The notes below the pieces were generated by a model, which saw only the letters and a program-made list of their open reading frames with translations, had not been told where the DNA came from and searched no databases. A program made the position numbers and the translations under genes. Below are positions 35,036 through 43,499 of a stretch of 64,000 nt of DNA, piece by piece. Source of the stretch: AP-15 sp963795485 (GTDB taxonomy: Bacteria; Pseudomonadota; Alphaproteobacteria; ATCC43930; CGMCC-115725); NCBI GenBank assembly GCA_963795485.1, contig CAWCIL010000034.1:62001-126000 (forward strand), given 5' to 3'. Position 1 is the first letter of the stretch. Each line of letters begins with the position of its first letter.

Positions 35036-36594
35036 GCGAATGGAGCCGGGCGTTGCGCGGCCGCACCGCCGAAGACCCGACGCCGCCCGGCGCGACATTC
35101 AGCGGCAACCGCGGCTTGCAGATCGAGGAAAGGCTGATCTTCGAGCAGGATTCGCCGGGGCATTGCGGCGTCGATCTGCCCGAGCCGGCGCCGTTCCGCT
35201 CACGGCTCGGCGGTCTCGAGCGAACGGGCCCGATCGGCCTGCCGGGGCTCAGCGAGCCGCAGGTGGTGCGCCATTTCACCCGGCTGTCGCAAAAGAACTA
35301 TGCGATCGACAGCGGGCTCTACCCGCTCGGCTCGTGCACGATGAAGCACAACCCGCGGCTCAACGAGAAATTGGCGCGGCTGCCCGGCCTCGCCGACATT
35401 CATCCGCTGCAGCCGCTCTCGACCGTGCCGGGCGTCCTCGAGCTGATCGACACGCTGGCGCATTGGCTGAAGACCCTGACCGGAATGCCGGCGATCGCCT
35501 TGTCGCCCGGTGCCGGCGCGCATGGCGAGCTGTGCGGCATGATGACGATTCGCGCGGCGCTCGAAGCCCGCGGCGACCGGCGCCGGCGGGTGCTGGTGCC
35601 GGAATCGGCGCATGGCACCAACCCGGCCACCGCGGCGGCGTGCGGTTATGCGGTCGATGCGATCCCGGCCAATGCGCGCGGCCGGGTCGACCGCGCCGCG
35701 CTCGAAGGGAAGCTCGGCCCCGACGTCGCGGCATTGATGCTGACCAACCCCAACACCTGCGGGCTGTTCGAAGACGAGATCGTCGAGATCGCCGCCGCGG
35801 TGCATCGGGCCGGGGCCTTCTTCTACTGCGACGGCGCCAATTTCAACGCGATCGTTGGACGGGTGCGGCCCGCCGACCTAGGCATCGACTGCATGCATTT
35901 GAACCTGCACAAGACCTTTTCGACCCCACACGGGGGCGGCGGGCCGGGCAGCGGACCGGTGGCGCTGGCCGCTTCGCTCGCTCGTTACGCGCCGTTGCCT
36001 TGGCTGGCGCATGGCGAGCAGGGATTGGCGCTGATCGAGCACGGTGACGGCCCGGCCGGGCAGGCGATCGGCCGGCTCAAGGGGTTTCACGGCCAAGTCG
36101 GAATGTTCGTGCGGGCGCTCGCCTACATCATGAGCCATGGCGCCGACGGGCTCCGCCAGGTCGCCGAGGATGCGGTGCTCAACGCCAATTACCTTCGCGT
36201 CCTGCTTGAGGGCGAGCTGAGCCTGTCGTTCCCCGGCCCGTGCATGCACGAGGTGCTGTTCGACGATCGTTTTCTGAAGGACACCGGCGTCACCACCCTC
36301 GACTTTGCCAAGGCATTGATCGACGAGGGCTATCACCCGATGACCATGTATTTCCCGCTGGTCGTGCACGGCGCTTTGCTGGTTGAGCCGACCGAAACCG
36401 AGAGCAAAGCGGCGCTCGACGAATTCGCCGCCGTGGTCAAGGCGCTGGCCGCCGCCGCCCGCGCCGGCGACACGGCCCGCTTCCGCGCCGCCCCGCGCCT
36501 GACCCCGCGCCGGCGCCTCGACGAAACCTCGGCCGCCCGCAAGCCGATCCTGCGCTGGCGCCCCGAGCCGCAGCACCGCGAAGCCGCGGAGTAG
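35032..36594 (+). CDS. gcvPB: glycine dehydrogenase (decarboxylating) subunit 2
   Basis: Second half of the P protein, 520 residues, with the PLP lysine in N-L-H-K-T-F-S-T-P-H-G-G-G-G-P-G (about residue 294) and S-A-H-G-T-N-P-A-T-A as cofactor-binding loop. GTG at 35032 overlaps the gcvPA stop by four bases (GTGA). Last gene of the riboswitch-controlled operon. The lpd (L protein) gene is not in the window, as is usual. Confidence 0.96.
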   Translation: MSEWSRALRGRTAEDPTPPGATFSGNRGLQIEERLIFEQDSPGHCGVDLPEPAPFRSRLGGLERTGPIGLPGLSEPQVVRHFTRLSQKNYAIDSGLYPLGSCTMKHNPRLNEKLARLPGLADIHPLQPLSTVPGVLELIDTLAHWLKTLTGMPAIALSPGAGAHGELCGMMTIRAALEARGDRRRRVLVPESAHGTNPATAAACGYAVDAIPANARGRVDRAALEGKLGPDVAALMLTNPNTCGLFEDEIVEIAAAVHRAGAFFYCDGANFNAIVGRVRPADLGIDCMHLNLHKTFSTPHGGGGPGSGPVALAASLARYAPLPWLAHGEQGLALIEHGDGPAGQAIGRLKGFHGQVGMFVRALAYIMSHGADGLRQVAEDAVLNANYLRVLLEGELSLSFPGPCMHEVLFDDRFLKDTGVTTLDFAKALIDEGYHPMTMYFPLVVHGALLVEPTETESKAALDEFAAVVKALAAAARAGDTARFRAAPRLTPRRRLDETSAARKPILRWRPEPQHREAAE

Positions 36595-36844
36595 CCCGCG
36601 CCGGACGCGCCGCCTGATCCTTATCTTTGTCGCGATGGATTGCTTGCGCGCGAGGTCAATCGGCGCGCCAACGCCTCCTCGGCCTCCCGCAAGGCTTCGG
36701 CCTCGCCTGGCACCGGATCTTCCGCCGGCCGAGCCGAAATCCGATGATGTCCCCGCCTCAATTTCGCTCGTTTGCTGGAGCATCAGCGGCTCAACGTGAC
36801 CGCGAGCAAGGAGCGCTGTCGAGCAGCGCCCGAGGAGCCGTCGG

Positions 36845-38449
36845 ATGGAGCACGCGCCGCTTCTCGTCAAACCGTCGCGCCGGGCGGTCATTGCCGCGGC
36901 GACGGCGGGCATGCTGGCCCCGCGCCCCGTCCTCGGTAGGGAGGCCGTCGGCGCCGAGGAGACTGCGGCAGCGCTGCCGCGGCAGACGGTCGAGAACGCC
37001 CTGCCAAAGCTGCAGCAGCTCGCCGAGGACACCCGGCAGCGCACCGGCATCCCCGGCATGGCGATCGCCGTCGTCTACAAGGACGAGGTCATCTACCTCG
37101 AGGGGTTTGGCGTGCGCGAAGCCGGCAAGCCCGCAGCCGTCGATCCCGACACGGTGTTTCAGCTGGCTTCGCTATCGAAGCCGATCGCGGCGACCGTGGT
37201 GGCGGCGCTGGTCGGCGAGGGGATCGTCACCTGGGACGACCCGATCGTGCGCCACGATCCCGGCTTCGAGATGTACAATTCCTGGGTGACGCGACAGGTC
37301 ACCCTTCGCGACATGTTCGCCCATCGCAGCGGGCTGCCGGACCATGCCGGCGACATGCTGGAGGACATCGGCTACGGTCGCGCCGCGATCCTCTACCGCC
37401 TGCGCTACCAGAAGCCCCACAGCAGCTTTCGATCGCGCTACGCCTACACCAATTTCGGCCTGACCGAGGCGGCGGTGGCGGCGGCCAAGGCCGCCGGAAA
37501 ATCGTGGGGGGACGTGTCGGCCGAACGGCTCTATCGCCCTTTGGGCATGACGCATACCAGCTCGCGCTTCGCCGATTTTGCCGCGGCGGCGCATCGGGCA
37601 TCCGGGCATGTGCGGCTCGACGGCGGCTGGATCGCCAAATACAGCCGCGACCCCGATGCCCAAGCCCCCGCCGGCGGGGTGAGCTCGTCAGCGCGGGACA
37701 TGGCGATGTGGCTGCGGCTGCAGCTGGGCTCGGGAAAGTACGCCGGCAAAGAGATCGTCGCCGCCGAGGCGCTCGACGAGACTCATCGCCCGCAGATCGT
37801 GCGCACCCCGCCCAAAGACCCGGCCGTCGACCACGCCGGGTTCTACGGGCTTGGCTGGAACATCGACTACGATGCCGCAGGCCGCGTTCGCTGGAGCCAT
37901 TCCGGGGGGTTCGAGCTCGGCGCGGCGACCAGCGTCGCGGTGCTCCCGACGCAGCAGCTGGGCATCGTGGTGCTGACCAACACGCAGCCGATCGGCGTGC
38001 CGGAGGCGGTCAGCCGCAGTTTTTTCGACATCGTGCTCAACGGCAAAGTCGAAAAGGACTGGCTGGCGCTCTATGGGCAACTGATGGCGACAGCGCTCGC
38101 CCCCGATTACGGCATCGCCGTCGATTATACGAAGCCGCCGGTGCCGCCGTCGCCGGCATTGCCGGCTGGCGCCTATGCCGGGACCTACCGGAACGATCTC
38201 TATGGTCCGATCGCGATCGCCGCGACCGATCAAGGGCTGGTCGTCAAACTCGGACCGGGGCAACAGCCCTACCCGATGCAGCATTTCGACCGCGACGTAT
38301 TCAGCTATCAGCCTTCGGGCGAGAACGCCGGCGGTTTGAGCGCGGTCAGCTTTGCGATCGGCGCCGATGGGAAGGCAAAGACGGTGACGATCGAGAACCT
38401 CGACGGCAACGGCCAAGGCACCTTCACCCGGGCGGCCGCTGTCAAATGA
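36845..38449 (+). CDS. exported serine hydrolase, beta-lactamase family
   Basis: A 534-residue penicillin-binding-like hydrolase. An S-R-R-A-V-I-A-A-A-T-A-G-M-L-A start resembles a Tat-type signal. The S-x-x-K motif is S-L-S-K (about residue 115), Y-x-N is Y-T-N (about residue 200), and the third motif is H-S-G-G. The last 100 residues (P-A-G-A-Y-A-G-T-Y-R-N-D-L-Y onward) form a lipocalin-like DUF3471-type domain common in this group. Periplasmic esterase or peptidase activity is likely. ATG follows GAGGAG. It is not closely related to the gene at 30643. Confidence 0.88.
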   Translation: MEHAPLLVKPSRRAVIAAATAGMLAPRPVLGREAVGAEETAAALPRQTVENALPKLQQLAEDTRQRTGIPGMAIAVVYKDEVIYLEGFGVREAGKPAAVDPDTVFQLASLSKPIAATVVAALVGEGIVTWDDPIVRHDPGFEMYNSWVTRQVTLRDMFAHRSGLPDHAGDMLEDIGYGRAAILYRLRYQKPHSSFRSRYAYTNFGLTEAAVAAAKAAGKSWGDVSAERLYRPLGMTHTSSRFADFAAAAHRASGHVRLDGGWIAKYSRDPDAQAPAGGVSSSARDMAMWLRLQLGSGKYAGKEIVAAEALDETHRPQIVRTPPKDPAVDHAGFYGLGWNIDYDAAGRVRWSHSGGFELGAATSVAVLPTQQLGIVVLTNTQPIGVPEAVSRSFFDIVLNGKVEKDWLALYGQLMATALAPDYGIAVDYTKPPVPPSPALPAGAYAGTYRNDLYGPIAIAATDQGLVVKLGPGQQPYPMQHFDRDVFSYQPSGENAGGLSAVSFAIGADGKAKTVTIENLDGNGQGTFTRAAAVK

Positions 38450-38510
38450 ACCCGCTCAGGCGTGGCGTACAAACCCCTCGTTTGGGACTGTAGCCTTTTC
38501 GCTCCCGCCA

Positions 38511-38528
38511 TCCCGGCGCGGGCCGGGA
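38511..38528. repeat. short extragenic palindrome
   Basis: TCCCGGC-gcgg-GCCGGGA is a perfect 7-bp inverted repeat, part of the widely dispersed CATCCCGGC...GCCGGGACCCAT element. A relative with CCGCTCTCGCCGGGATGACG occurs at about 30562-30581. Both lie between genes; this one follows the serine hydrolase and may act in transcript ending. Confidence 0.5.
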
Positions 38529-38601
38529 CCCATGCCAGTCATAGGCGCCGGCCTTCGCCGGTGTGGCTACGAGCTGGGAAGCGTCTATCAAAGTTGCTCG
38601 C

Positions 38602-39369
38602 CTACGACGGGGCGATCGTCGTGCCGCCGTCGACGACGATGGTCTGGCCGGTGATGTAGGCGCCGGCGCGCGAGGCCAGCATCAAGGCGACGCCGGCGAT
38701 GTCGTCGGGCTCGGCGAGGCGCTTCAGCAATGTCCCGGCCTCACGGGCGGCGCGCCGTTCGGGGTCTTCATAGAGCACGCGGGCGAATTGGGTGGTGACA
38801 ACGCTGGGTGCGATGCAGTTGACCCGCACATTGTCGGGTCCCCATTCTGCGGCGAGATTGCGGCACAGCGCATAGTCGGCGGCCTTGGTCACGCCGTACA
38901 TGCCGAGCATCGTGCTGGCGCGCAGCGCCGCCGTCGAGATGATGAAGACGATCGCCCCGTCGCGCCGCGCGCGCATCTCGGGCGCCACCATGCGCGACAG
39001 CCACAAATTGCTCAAGACGTTGTTGACCATCATCCGCTCGAACACCTCGTCGGTGAGCTTGTCGAGCGAGCCGTAATGCGGGTTGACCGCGGCGTTGCAG
39101 ACCAGGATGTCGACCCGGCCCCACGCCTCGCGCGTCTTCGCCACCAGGTTTTCAAGCTGCGCCTTGTCCGAGATGCGCGCCGGTACCGCGATCGCTTCGC
39201 CGCCTTTGGCCCGGATCGCCGCTGCCGCCTCCTCGCAGGGTGCGGCGTTGCGCGCCGAGATCACCACCCGCCCGCCGGCCTCGGCGAACGCCTCGACGAT
39301 CGCCCTCCCGATGCCGCGGCTGGAGCCGGTCACGATCGCGACTTTTCCGGACAGGTCGAACAACCTCAT
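38602..39369 (-). CDS. short-chain dehydrogenase/reductase
   Basis: Classical SDR of 255 residues. The cofactor motif is T-G-S-S-R-G-I-G (about 15-22), N-A-A-V follows the fourth strand, and the catalytic Ser lies in I-I-S-T-A-A; Y-G-V-T-K-A-A carries Tyr and Lys. An Arg after the second strand (S-A-R-N) favours NADPH. The C-terminus is the usual T-G-Q-T-I-V-V-D-G-G. Likely an oxidoreductase for a hydroxy- or keto-acyl substrate; specificity unknown. Confidence 0.93.
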   Translation of the reverse strand: MRLFDLSGKVAIVTGSSRGIGRAIVEAFAEAGGRVVISARNAAPCEEAAAAIRAKGGEAIAVPARISDKAQLENLVAKTREAWGRVDILVCNAAVNPHYGSLDKLTDEVFERMMVNNVLSNLWLSRMVAPEMRARRDGAIVFIISTAALRASTMLGMYGVTKAADYALCRNLAAEWGPDNVRVNCIAPSVVTTQFARVLYEDPERRAAREAGTLLKRLAEPDDIAGVALMLASRAGAYITGQTIVVDGGTTIAPS

Positions 39370-39391
39370 GGCGGTCCCCCGAACGCGCTAT

Positions 39392-39523
39392 TCAGCCGAG
39401 AAAATATCCCAGCAGCGCCAGAATGATCACCACCGCGGCGATCATGTACCGCATCAGCCGGGTAAAGCCGATCCAGCTCTGATAGTGCCGCGCCAGTTCG
39501 GGGTCCATTGTGGTCAGCGCCAT
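39392..39523 (-). CDS. aa3-type cytochrome c oxidase subunit IV
   Basis: A 43-residue membrane protein that reads M-A-L-T-T-M-D-P-E-L-A-R-H-Y-Q-S-W-I-G-F, then R-L-M-R-Y-M-I-A-A-V-V-I-I-L-A-L-L-G-Y-F-L-G. The E-x-x-R-H-Y-x-S/T-W/Y-x-G-F motif followed by one transmembrane helix is the signature of the small subunit IV of alphaproteobacterial aa3 oxidases (COX4_pro_2 type). It is too short for most gene finders. It lies alone, away from other oxidase genes, as is common for this subunit. Confidence 0.85.
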   Translation of the reverse strand: MALTTMDPELARHYQSWIGFTRLMRYMIAAVVIILALLGYFLG

Positions 39524-39562
39524 GCCATCCTCTTCCGCTGCGAAGCCGTCGCCACCTATAGC

Positions 39563-40228
39563 CTAACCGCGTTTCGAGACAAGAGGATCGCGGGGCGCTT
39601 CAGGCGGGTTCAGCGCCGTCAGCTCGGGTGCATGCCAGCCGGCGATCTCGACCCTGTTGCCGACGATCCTGGTGCGGCCTTCGGCGACGAGCCGCACGGC
39701 GCTCGGATAGAGACGGTGCTCGGCGGCGAGAATGCGCGCCGACAGGCTCGCCTCGTCGTCGTCGGCATGCAACGGAACCACCGCCTGAGCGAGGATCGGT
39801 CCGCTGTCGACCTCGGGGCGGACGAAATGCACCGTGCATCCGGAAAAGCGCACACCGGCGGCGAGCGCCTGGCGTTGCGCGTGAAGCCCGGGAAAGGCCG
39901 GCAGCAGGGAAGGGTGAATATTGACCATCCGGTCGCGCCAGACCTCGACAAAAGGGGCATCGAGCAGCCTCATGAAGCCGGCGAGACAGACGAGGTCGAC
40001 CCGGTGCCGGCATAGCTGCGCGTCGGCCTCGGCGGCAAATCCGGTCCGGTCGCGATCGGCGATGACGAGGTTGGGGATGCCGGCGGCGGCCGCCCGCGCG
40101 AGCCCCGCCGCGTCGGCCCGGTTGCTGAGGACGACGGCGATTTCCGCCGGATAGCGGGCGCCGGCGCAGGCCAGGATCAGCGCCTGCAGGTTCGAGCCGC
40201 GGCCCGAGATCATCACACCCAGCCGCAT
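39563..40228 (-). CDS. purN: phosphoribosylglycinamide formyltransferase
   Basis: Third step of purine synthesis: transfers formyl from 10-formyl-THF to GAR. The 221-residue protein starts M-R-L-G-V-M-I-S-G-R-G-S-N-L-Q-A-L and has N-I-H-P-S-L-L-P-A-F-P-G-L-H-A-Q with the catalytic Asn-His pair, and D-S-G-P-I-L-A-Q with the Asp. ATG at 40228 is favoured by GGGGAG; the open frame runs further up without family sequence. purM, its usual upstream partner, is not adjacent: the next gene reads divergently. Confidence 0.94.
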   Translation of the reverse strand: MRLGVMISGRGSNLQALILACAGARYPAEIAVVLSNRADAAGLARAAAAGIPNLVIADRDRTGFAAEADAQLCRHRVDLVCLAGFMRLLDAPFVEVWRDRMVNIHPSLLPAFPGLHAQRQALAAGVRFSGCTVHFVRPEVDSGPILAQAVVPLHADDDEASLSARILAAEHRLYPSAVRLVAEGRTRIVGNRVEIAGWHAPELTALNPPEAPRDPLVSKRG

Positions 40229-40365
40229 CGGCTCCCCGGCGCTGACCCCGGCAACCCGGCGGGCCGCGCCCGGCGGCCCGGCTGCCGATGGCATCGCCGC
40301 CAAAACTGCGCTATGACCGCCGGCTGTCGGTGGCCACAAAAATATGGGATCGGAGGCAGTTTGCA

Positions 40366-41517
40366 ATGAGTTCGCCGCTGGTGTCCGCGATCGCCCGAGG
40401 GCGGGTCGGCCGCCGCGCCGCCGGTGCCGGATTGCTGCTGCTGGTCCTGATGCTGAGCCTTGCGCCCGCGCGCCCCGATCAACCGCCCAATCCCTATTCG
40501 GCCACGGTCAAGGTCGACGCCACCGCCGAGAATGCCGCCGCGGCGCGCACGATTGCGCGCACCAACGGGCAACGCGCCGCGCTGATGAAGGTGATCGATC
40601 GGCTGACCGGGTCGACCGACGATAGCAAGTTCCCTAAGCTCGACGACCAGACGATCACCGATATGGTCGATAATTTCGAGGTCGCGCACGAAAAGATGTC
40701 CTCGGTCCGCTACTTGGCCGATTACACTTTCAACTTCCGGCCGTCAAAGGTTCGCCAGCTGCTGCGCCGCGCGGGCATCGCCTTTTCCGAGGGATCGGGC
40801 AAGCCCATCACCGTCGTGCCGGTCTATCGGGATGGAGACACGACCGTGCTGTGGGACGACCCTAACCCGTGGCGCGAGGCCTGGGGGCAGGTTCCGGCCG
40901 GAACCGGGCCGACCCGGTTCAGCCTGCCGTTTGGCGGGATCGGCGATGTGACCGCGATCGACGCCGATCAAGCCCGCTCCGGCGACGCCCAGGCGCTGAC
41001 CGACATCGCCCAGCGCAATGACGGCGACGAGGCGCTCGTTGCCGTCGCCACGGCGCGGCATCAGGGCGACCGGCTCGCCGGGGTCGATCTCGACCTGAAG
41101 CGATACCGGCAGGGGCAGTTGATCTCCAGCCGGACCGACAGCGTCGACGCCAATCCGGGCGAGGGCGAGGCGGATCTGCTGAAACGGGCGGTCGGCGTCG
41201 CGATTGCCGACGTCGAGCACGCCGCACCCCTGAGCAGCGACAAGGCAGCGGGCAGCGACCAGCAAGCGAGCCTCGACGCCGTGGTCCCGATCGCCAGCCT
41301 CGGCGACTGGGTCGAAATGCGGCAGCGCCTCGCCGCCGTTCCGGCGATCCGCAAGGTCGACCTGTTGTCGCTGAGCCGGCAGCGGGCCAGGATCGCCATC
41401 CAATTTGTGGGCAGCCCCGAGCAGCTCAAGGCCGACCTCGCCCAGGCCGACATCGATCTCGATGGCGCCGACCCGGACTGGCGGCTGCAGCCGGCGGGCG
41501 CGGCGGCGCCGCAGTAG
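40366..41517 (+). CDS. DUF2066 domain-containing protein
   Basis: A 383-residue protein with an N-terminal signal or anchor segment (G-A-G-L-L-L-L-V-L-M-L-S-L-A-P-A-R-P). The DUF2066 part begins N-P-Y-S-A-T-V-K-V-D-A-T-A-E-N-A-A-A-A-R and ends with R-I-A-I-Q-F-V-G-S-P-E-Q-L. The family is typical of alphaproteobacteria and is usually found between purM/purN and the CDP-alcohol transferase/hdaA pair, as here. Function unknown. ATG at 40366 follows CGGAGG. Confidence 0.85.
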   Translation: MSSPLVSAIARGRVGRRAAGAGLLLLVLMLSLAPARPDQPPNPYSATVKVDATAENAAAARTIARTNGQRAALMKVIDRLTGSTDDSKFPKLDDQTITDMVDNFEVAHEKMSSVRYLADYTFNFRPSKVRQLLRRAGIAFSEGSGKPITVVPVYRDGDTTVLWDDPNPWREAWGQVPAGTGPTRFSLPFGGIGDVTAIDADQARSGDAQALTDIAQRNDGDEALVAVATARHQGDRLAGVDLDLKRYRQGQLISSRTDSVDANPGEGEADLLKRAVGVAIADVEHAAPLSSDKAAGSDQQASLDAVVPIASLGDWVEMRQRLAAVPAIRKVDLLSLSRQRARIAIQFVGSPEQLKADLAQADIDLDGADPDWRLQPAGAAAPQ

Positions 41518-41559
41518 CGGCGCCCGCAGCAGTTTCGGCGATCCCTGCGAACCGCCTCG

Positions 41560-42120
41560 ATGAGCCGCCTCGGGCTCAACCTGCCAAATCTGATCTCGCT
41601 GGGGCGGCTGCTTCTGGTGCCGCTGGCGATCTGGCTGATCCTCGGCGGACATTATGCCGCCGCGTTCTGGGTGTTCGTCGCCGCCGGGGTCTCCGACGCG
41701 CTCGACGGCTTTATCGCCAAGCGCTTCAACCGGCGCACGCGGCTCGGCGCGCTGTTGGATCCGATCGCCGACAAGACCCTGTTGGTCAGCGTCTATGTGA
41801 CGCTCGGCCTCGCGCACCAGCTGTGGACTTCGGTGGTGATCCTCGTCGTGTTTCGCGACGTGATGATCGTCGGCGGATTTCTGCTGATCCAGGCGATTGC
41901 TCCGCCGAAGCAATACGATCCCCTGTACATCAGCAAGATCAACACCGGGTTGCAGATTGCCTTGGTCGCCTTCGTGTTGGCGCGGCTCGGTCTCGGCACC
42001 GACAGCGGGATCTGCGATCGGGTGCTGAGCCTCGCGGTGATGGCGACGACGGTGCTCTCCGGGCTCTCGTACCTGGTGCGATGGGCGCGCATTCTCGCGC
42101 GATCGGAGCAGGCCTGGTGA
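41560..42120 (+). CDS. CDP-alcohol phosphatidyltransferase
   Basis: Integral membrane enzyme of phospholipid synthesis, 186 residues. The family signature D-x2-D-G-x2-A-x8-G-x3-D-x3-D reads D-A-L-D-G-F-I-A-K-R-F...G-A-L-L-D-P-I-A-D-K; the usual A-R of the motif is A-K. About five hydrophobic segments are visible. Whether it makes phosphatidylglycerophosphate or cardiolipin is not clear from sequence. ATG at 41560 starts M-S-R-L-G-L-N-L-P-N-L-I-S-L. Confidence 0.9.
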   Translation: MSRLGLNLPNLISLGRLLLVPLAIWLILGGHYAAAFWVFVAAGVSDALDGFIAKRFNRRTRLGALLDPIADKTLLVSVYVTLGLAHQLWTSVVILVVFRDVMIVGGFLLIQAIAPPKQYDPLYISKINTGLQIALVAFVLARLGLGTDSGICDRVLSLAVMATTVLSGLSYLVRWARILARSEQAW

Positions 42121-42192
42121 GTTCCCCCTCGTGCGCTCCTTCCTCATCATCGGCGGCCGACGCCACCCGCCCCGACGAGACAGATCCGACGA

Positions 42193-42909
42193 ATGGCCCA
42201 GCTGATCTTTGACCTTTCGCGGGCCGCGGCGCTCGGCCCCTCGGATTTCTTTGTCTCCGCCAGCAACGCCGCGGCGGCGCGCTGGATCGACCGCTGGCCG
42301 GGCTGGGCATCCTCGGCGCTGGTGCTGCACGGCCCTGCGGGATGCGGCAAGACCCACCTCGCCCATCTTTGGTGCGCGCGCGCGCACGCCACCCTTGTTC
42401 CCGGAACCGCACTCGACGAAGCCCGGCTGTCGCAGCTGCTCGATCGCGGCGAACGCCGGGTCGCGGTCGACGACGCCGAGCACGCTGGCGAGGTCCCATT
42501 GCTGCACCTCTTCAATGCCTGCCATGAGGACGGGGGCAGCCTGCTGTTGACCGCTCGGGTGTCTCCCGGATCGTGGTTGTCGGCGCTCCCTGATTTCGGC
42601 TCGCGCATTCGCGCGGCACTCTCGGTCGGGATCGAGTTGCCCGAAGACAGACTGATCCAGGCGGTCCTCGCCAAGCACTTCTCGGACCGCCAGGTGCTGG
42701 TAGCACCCGAGGTCATCGCCTATCTCGGCCGCCACATGAGCCGTTCGCTTGCCGAAGCGGCTGCGGTGGCGGCGGCGCTCGACCGGGTGGCCCTCGGCAC
42801 CGGCGCCGCGATCACCGTGCCGCTCGCTCGCCGGTTGTTGGCGGAGCGGGCCGGTCAGCCCTTTCCTTCCGGCAGCGAGCCGACAGTGACGAAATCGACG
42901 AGCGGGTGA
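42193..42909 (+). CDS. hdaA: DnaA-related regulatory protein HdaA
   Basis: A 238-residue DnaA-paralogue AAA+ domain without the DNA-binding domain IV. Walker A is G-P-A-G-C-G-K-T-H (about residues 47-55), Walker B lies in V-A-V-D-D-A-E, and L-L-L-T-A-R is sensor I. In Caulobacter, HdaA promotes ATP hydrolysis by DnaA after replication starts. The start M-A-Q-L-I-F-D-L resembles a clamp-binding peptide (Q-L-I-F-D-L), as expected. Its 3' end overlaps the convergent phosphatase gene by 55 bases. Confidence 0.92.
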   Translation: MAQLIFDLSRAAALGPSDFFVSASNAAAARWIDRWPGWASSALVLHGPAGCGKTHLAHLWCARAHATLVPGTALDEARLSQLLDRGERRVAVDDAEHAGEVPLLHLFNACHEDGGSLLLTARVSPGSWLSALPDFGSRIRAALSVGIELPEDRLIQAVLAKHFSDRQVLVAPEVIAYLGRHMSRSLAEAAAVAAALDRVALGTGAAITVPLARRLLAERAGQPFPSGSEPTVTKSTSG

Positions 42910-43376
42910 TGCCCCGCGGCGAGCGCCGACCAGCGGGTCGCAATCATGAAGCTGGCGCGCGCCGCGGTCGGAAACTTGCCCGACGTCAGCGCGCGCGCTC
43001 GCGCAGTTTCGGGCTCGCCCAATGCGACGGCGAGCTGATGGAGCCCCGGGTTGTGGCCAATCAGCAGCACATTGGCGTCGCTCTCGGCGAGCCGTCGAAG
43101 GCGTTGCAGCAGCTTGTCGCAAGCGGCGAGGTAGAGCTCGTCCTCGAACAGGCAACGCGGCCGGACGGCAAATCCGGCGAGGGCCATCTCGAGGGTCTCG
43201 CGGGTGCGAACCGCACTCGAGCACAGCACCAAGTCGATGCCGCCGGCCAGGGTCGGCAGATGCCGTCCGAGGCGCTGTGCCGCCTCGTGGCCGCGCCGGT
43301 TCAGCGGCCGGTCGCGATCTTCGACATCGTCCTTCCAGCTCGATTTGGCGTGCCGCAACAGGTGCAGCATGTGCAT
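42855..43376 (-). CDS. SixA-like phosphohistidine phosphatase (histidine phosphatase family)
   Basis: A 173-residue protein of the RHG/phosphoglycerate-mutase superfamily. L-L-R-H-A-K-S-S-W at the start carries the catalytic His, and R-D-R-P-L-N-R-R-G and I-G-H-N-P-G-L-H supply the second Arg and His, the pattern of SixA-type proteins. ATG at 43376 follows GAAGAGG. Convergent with hdaA, with overlapping 3' ends. Likely removes phosphate from phosphohistidine proteins. Confidence 0.87.
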   Translation of the reverse strand: MHMLHLLRHAKSSWKDDVEDRDRPLNRRGHEAAQRLGRHLPTLAGGIDLVLCSSAVRTRETLEMALAGFAVRPRCLFEDELYLAACDKLLQRLRRLAESDANVLLIGHNPGLHQLAVALGEPETARARALTSGKFPTAARASFMIATRWSALAAGHHPLVDFVTVGSLPEGKG

Positions 43377-43499
43377 CGTCGACCTCTTCCCGGGTGACCG
43401 GTGACCGGTCGTGTCGCCGCGAAGGCATGACATGCCCGCACCGGCATTGTAGGATTGCCGCCCAATCTAGTCTCGTTTGAGCCGCACGGGGAGATCGGC

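Noticed and set aside
40744..43428. 894-residue minus-strand ORF over DUF2066, phosphatidyltransferase and hdaA genes
   Set aside because: Same reason: composition-driven openness opposite real coding sequence. Only its extreme 5' part overlaps the true phosphatase gene, in another frame.
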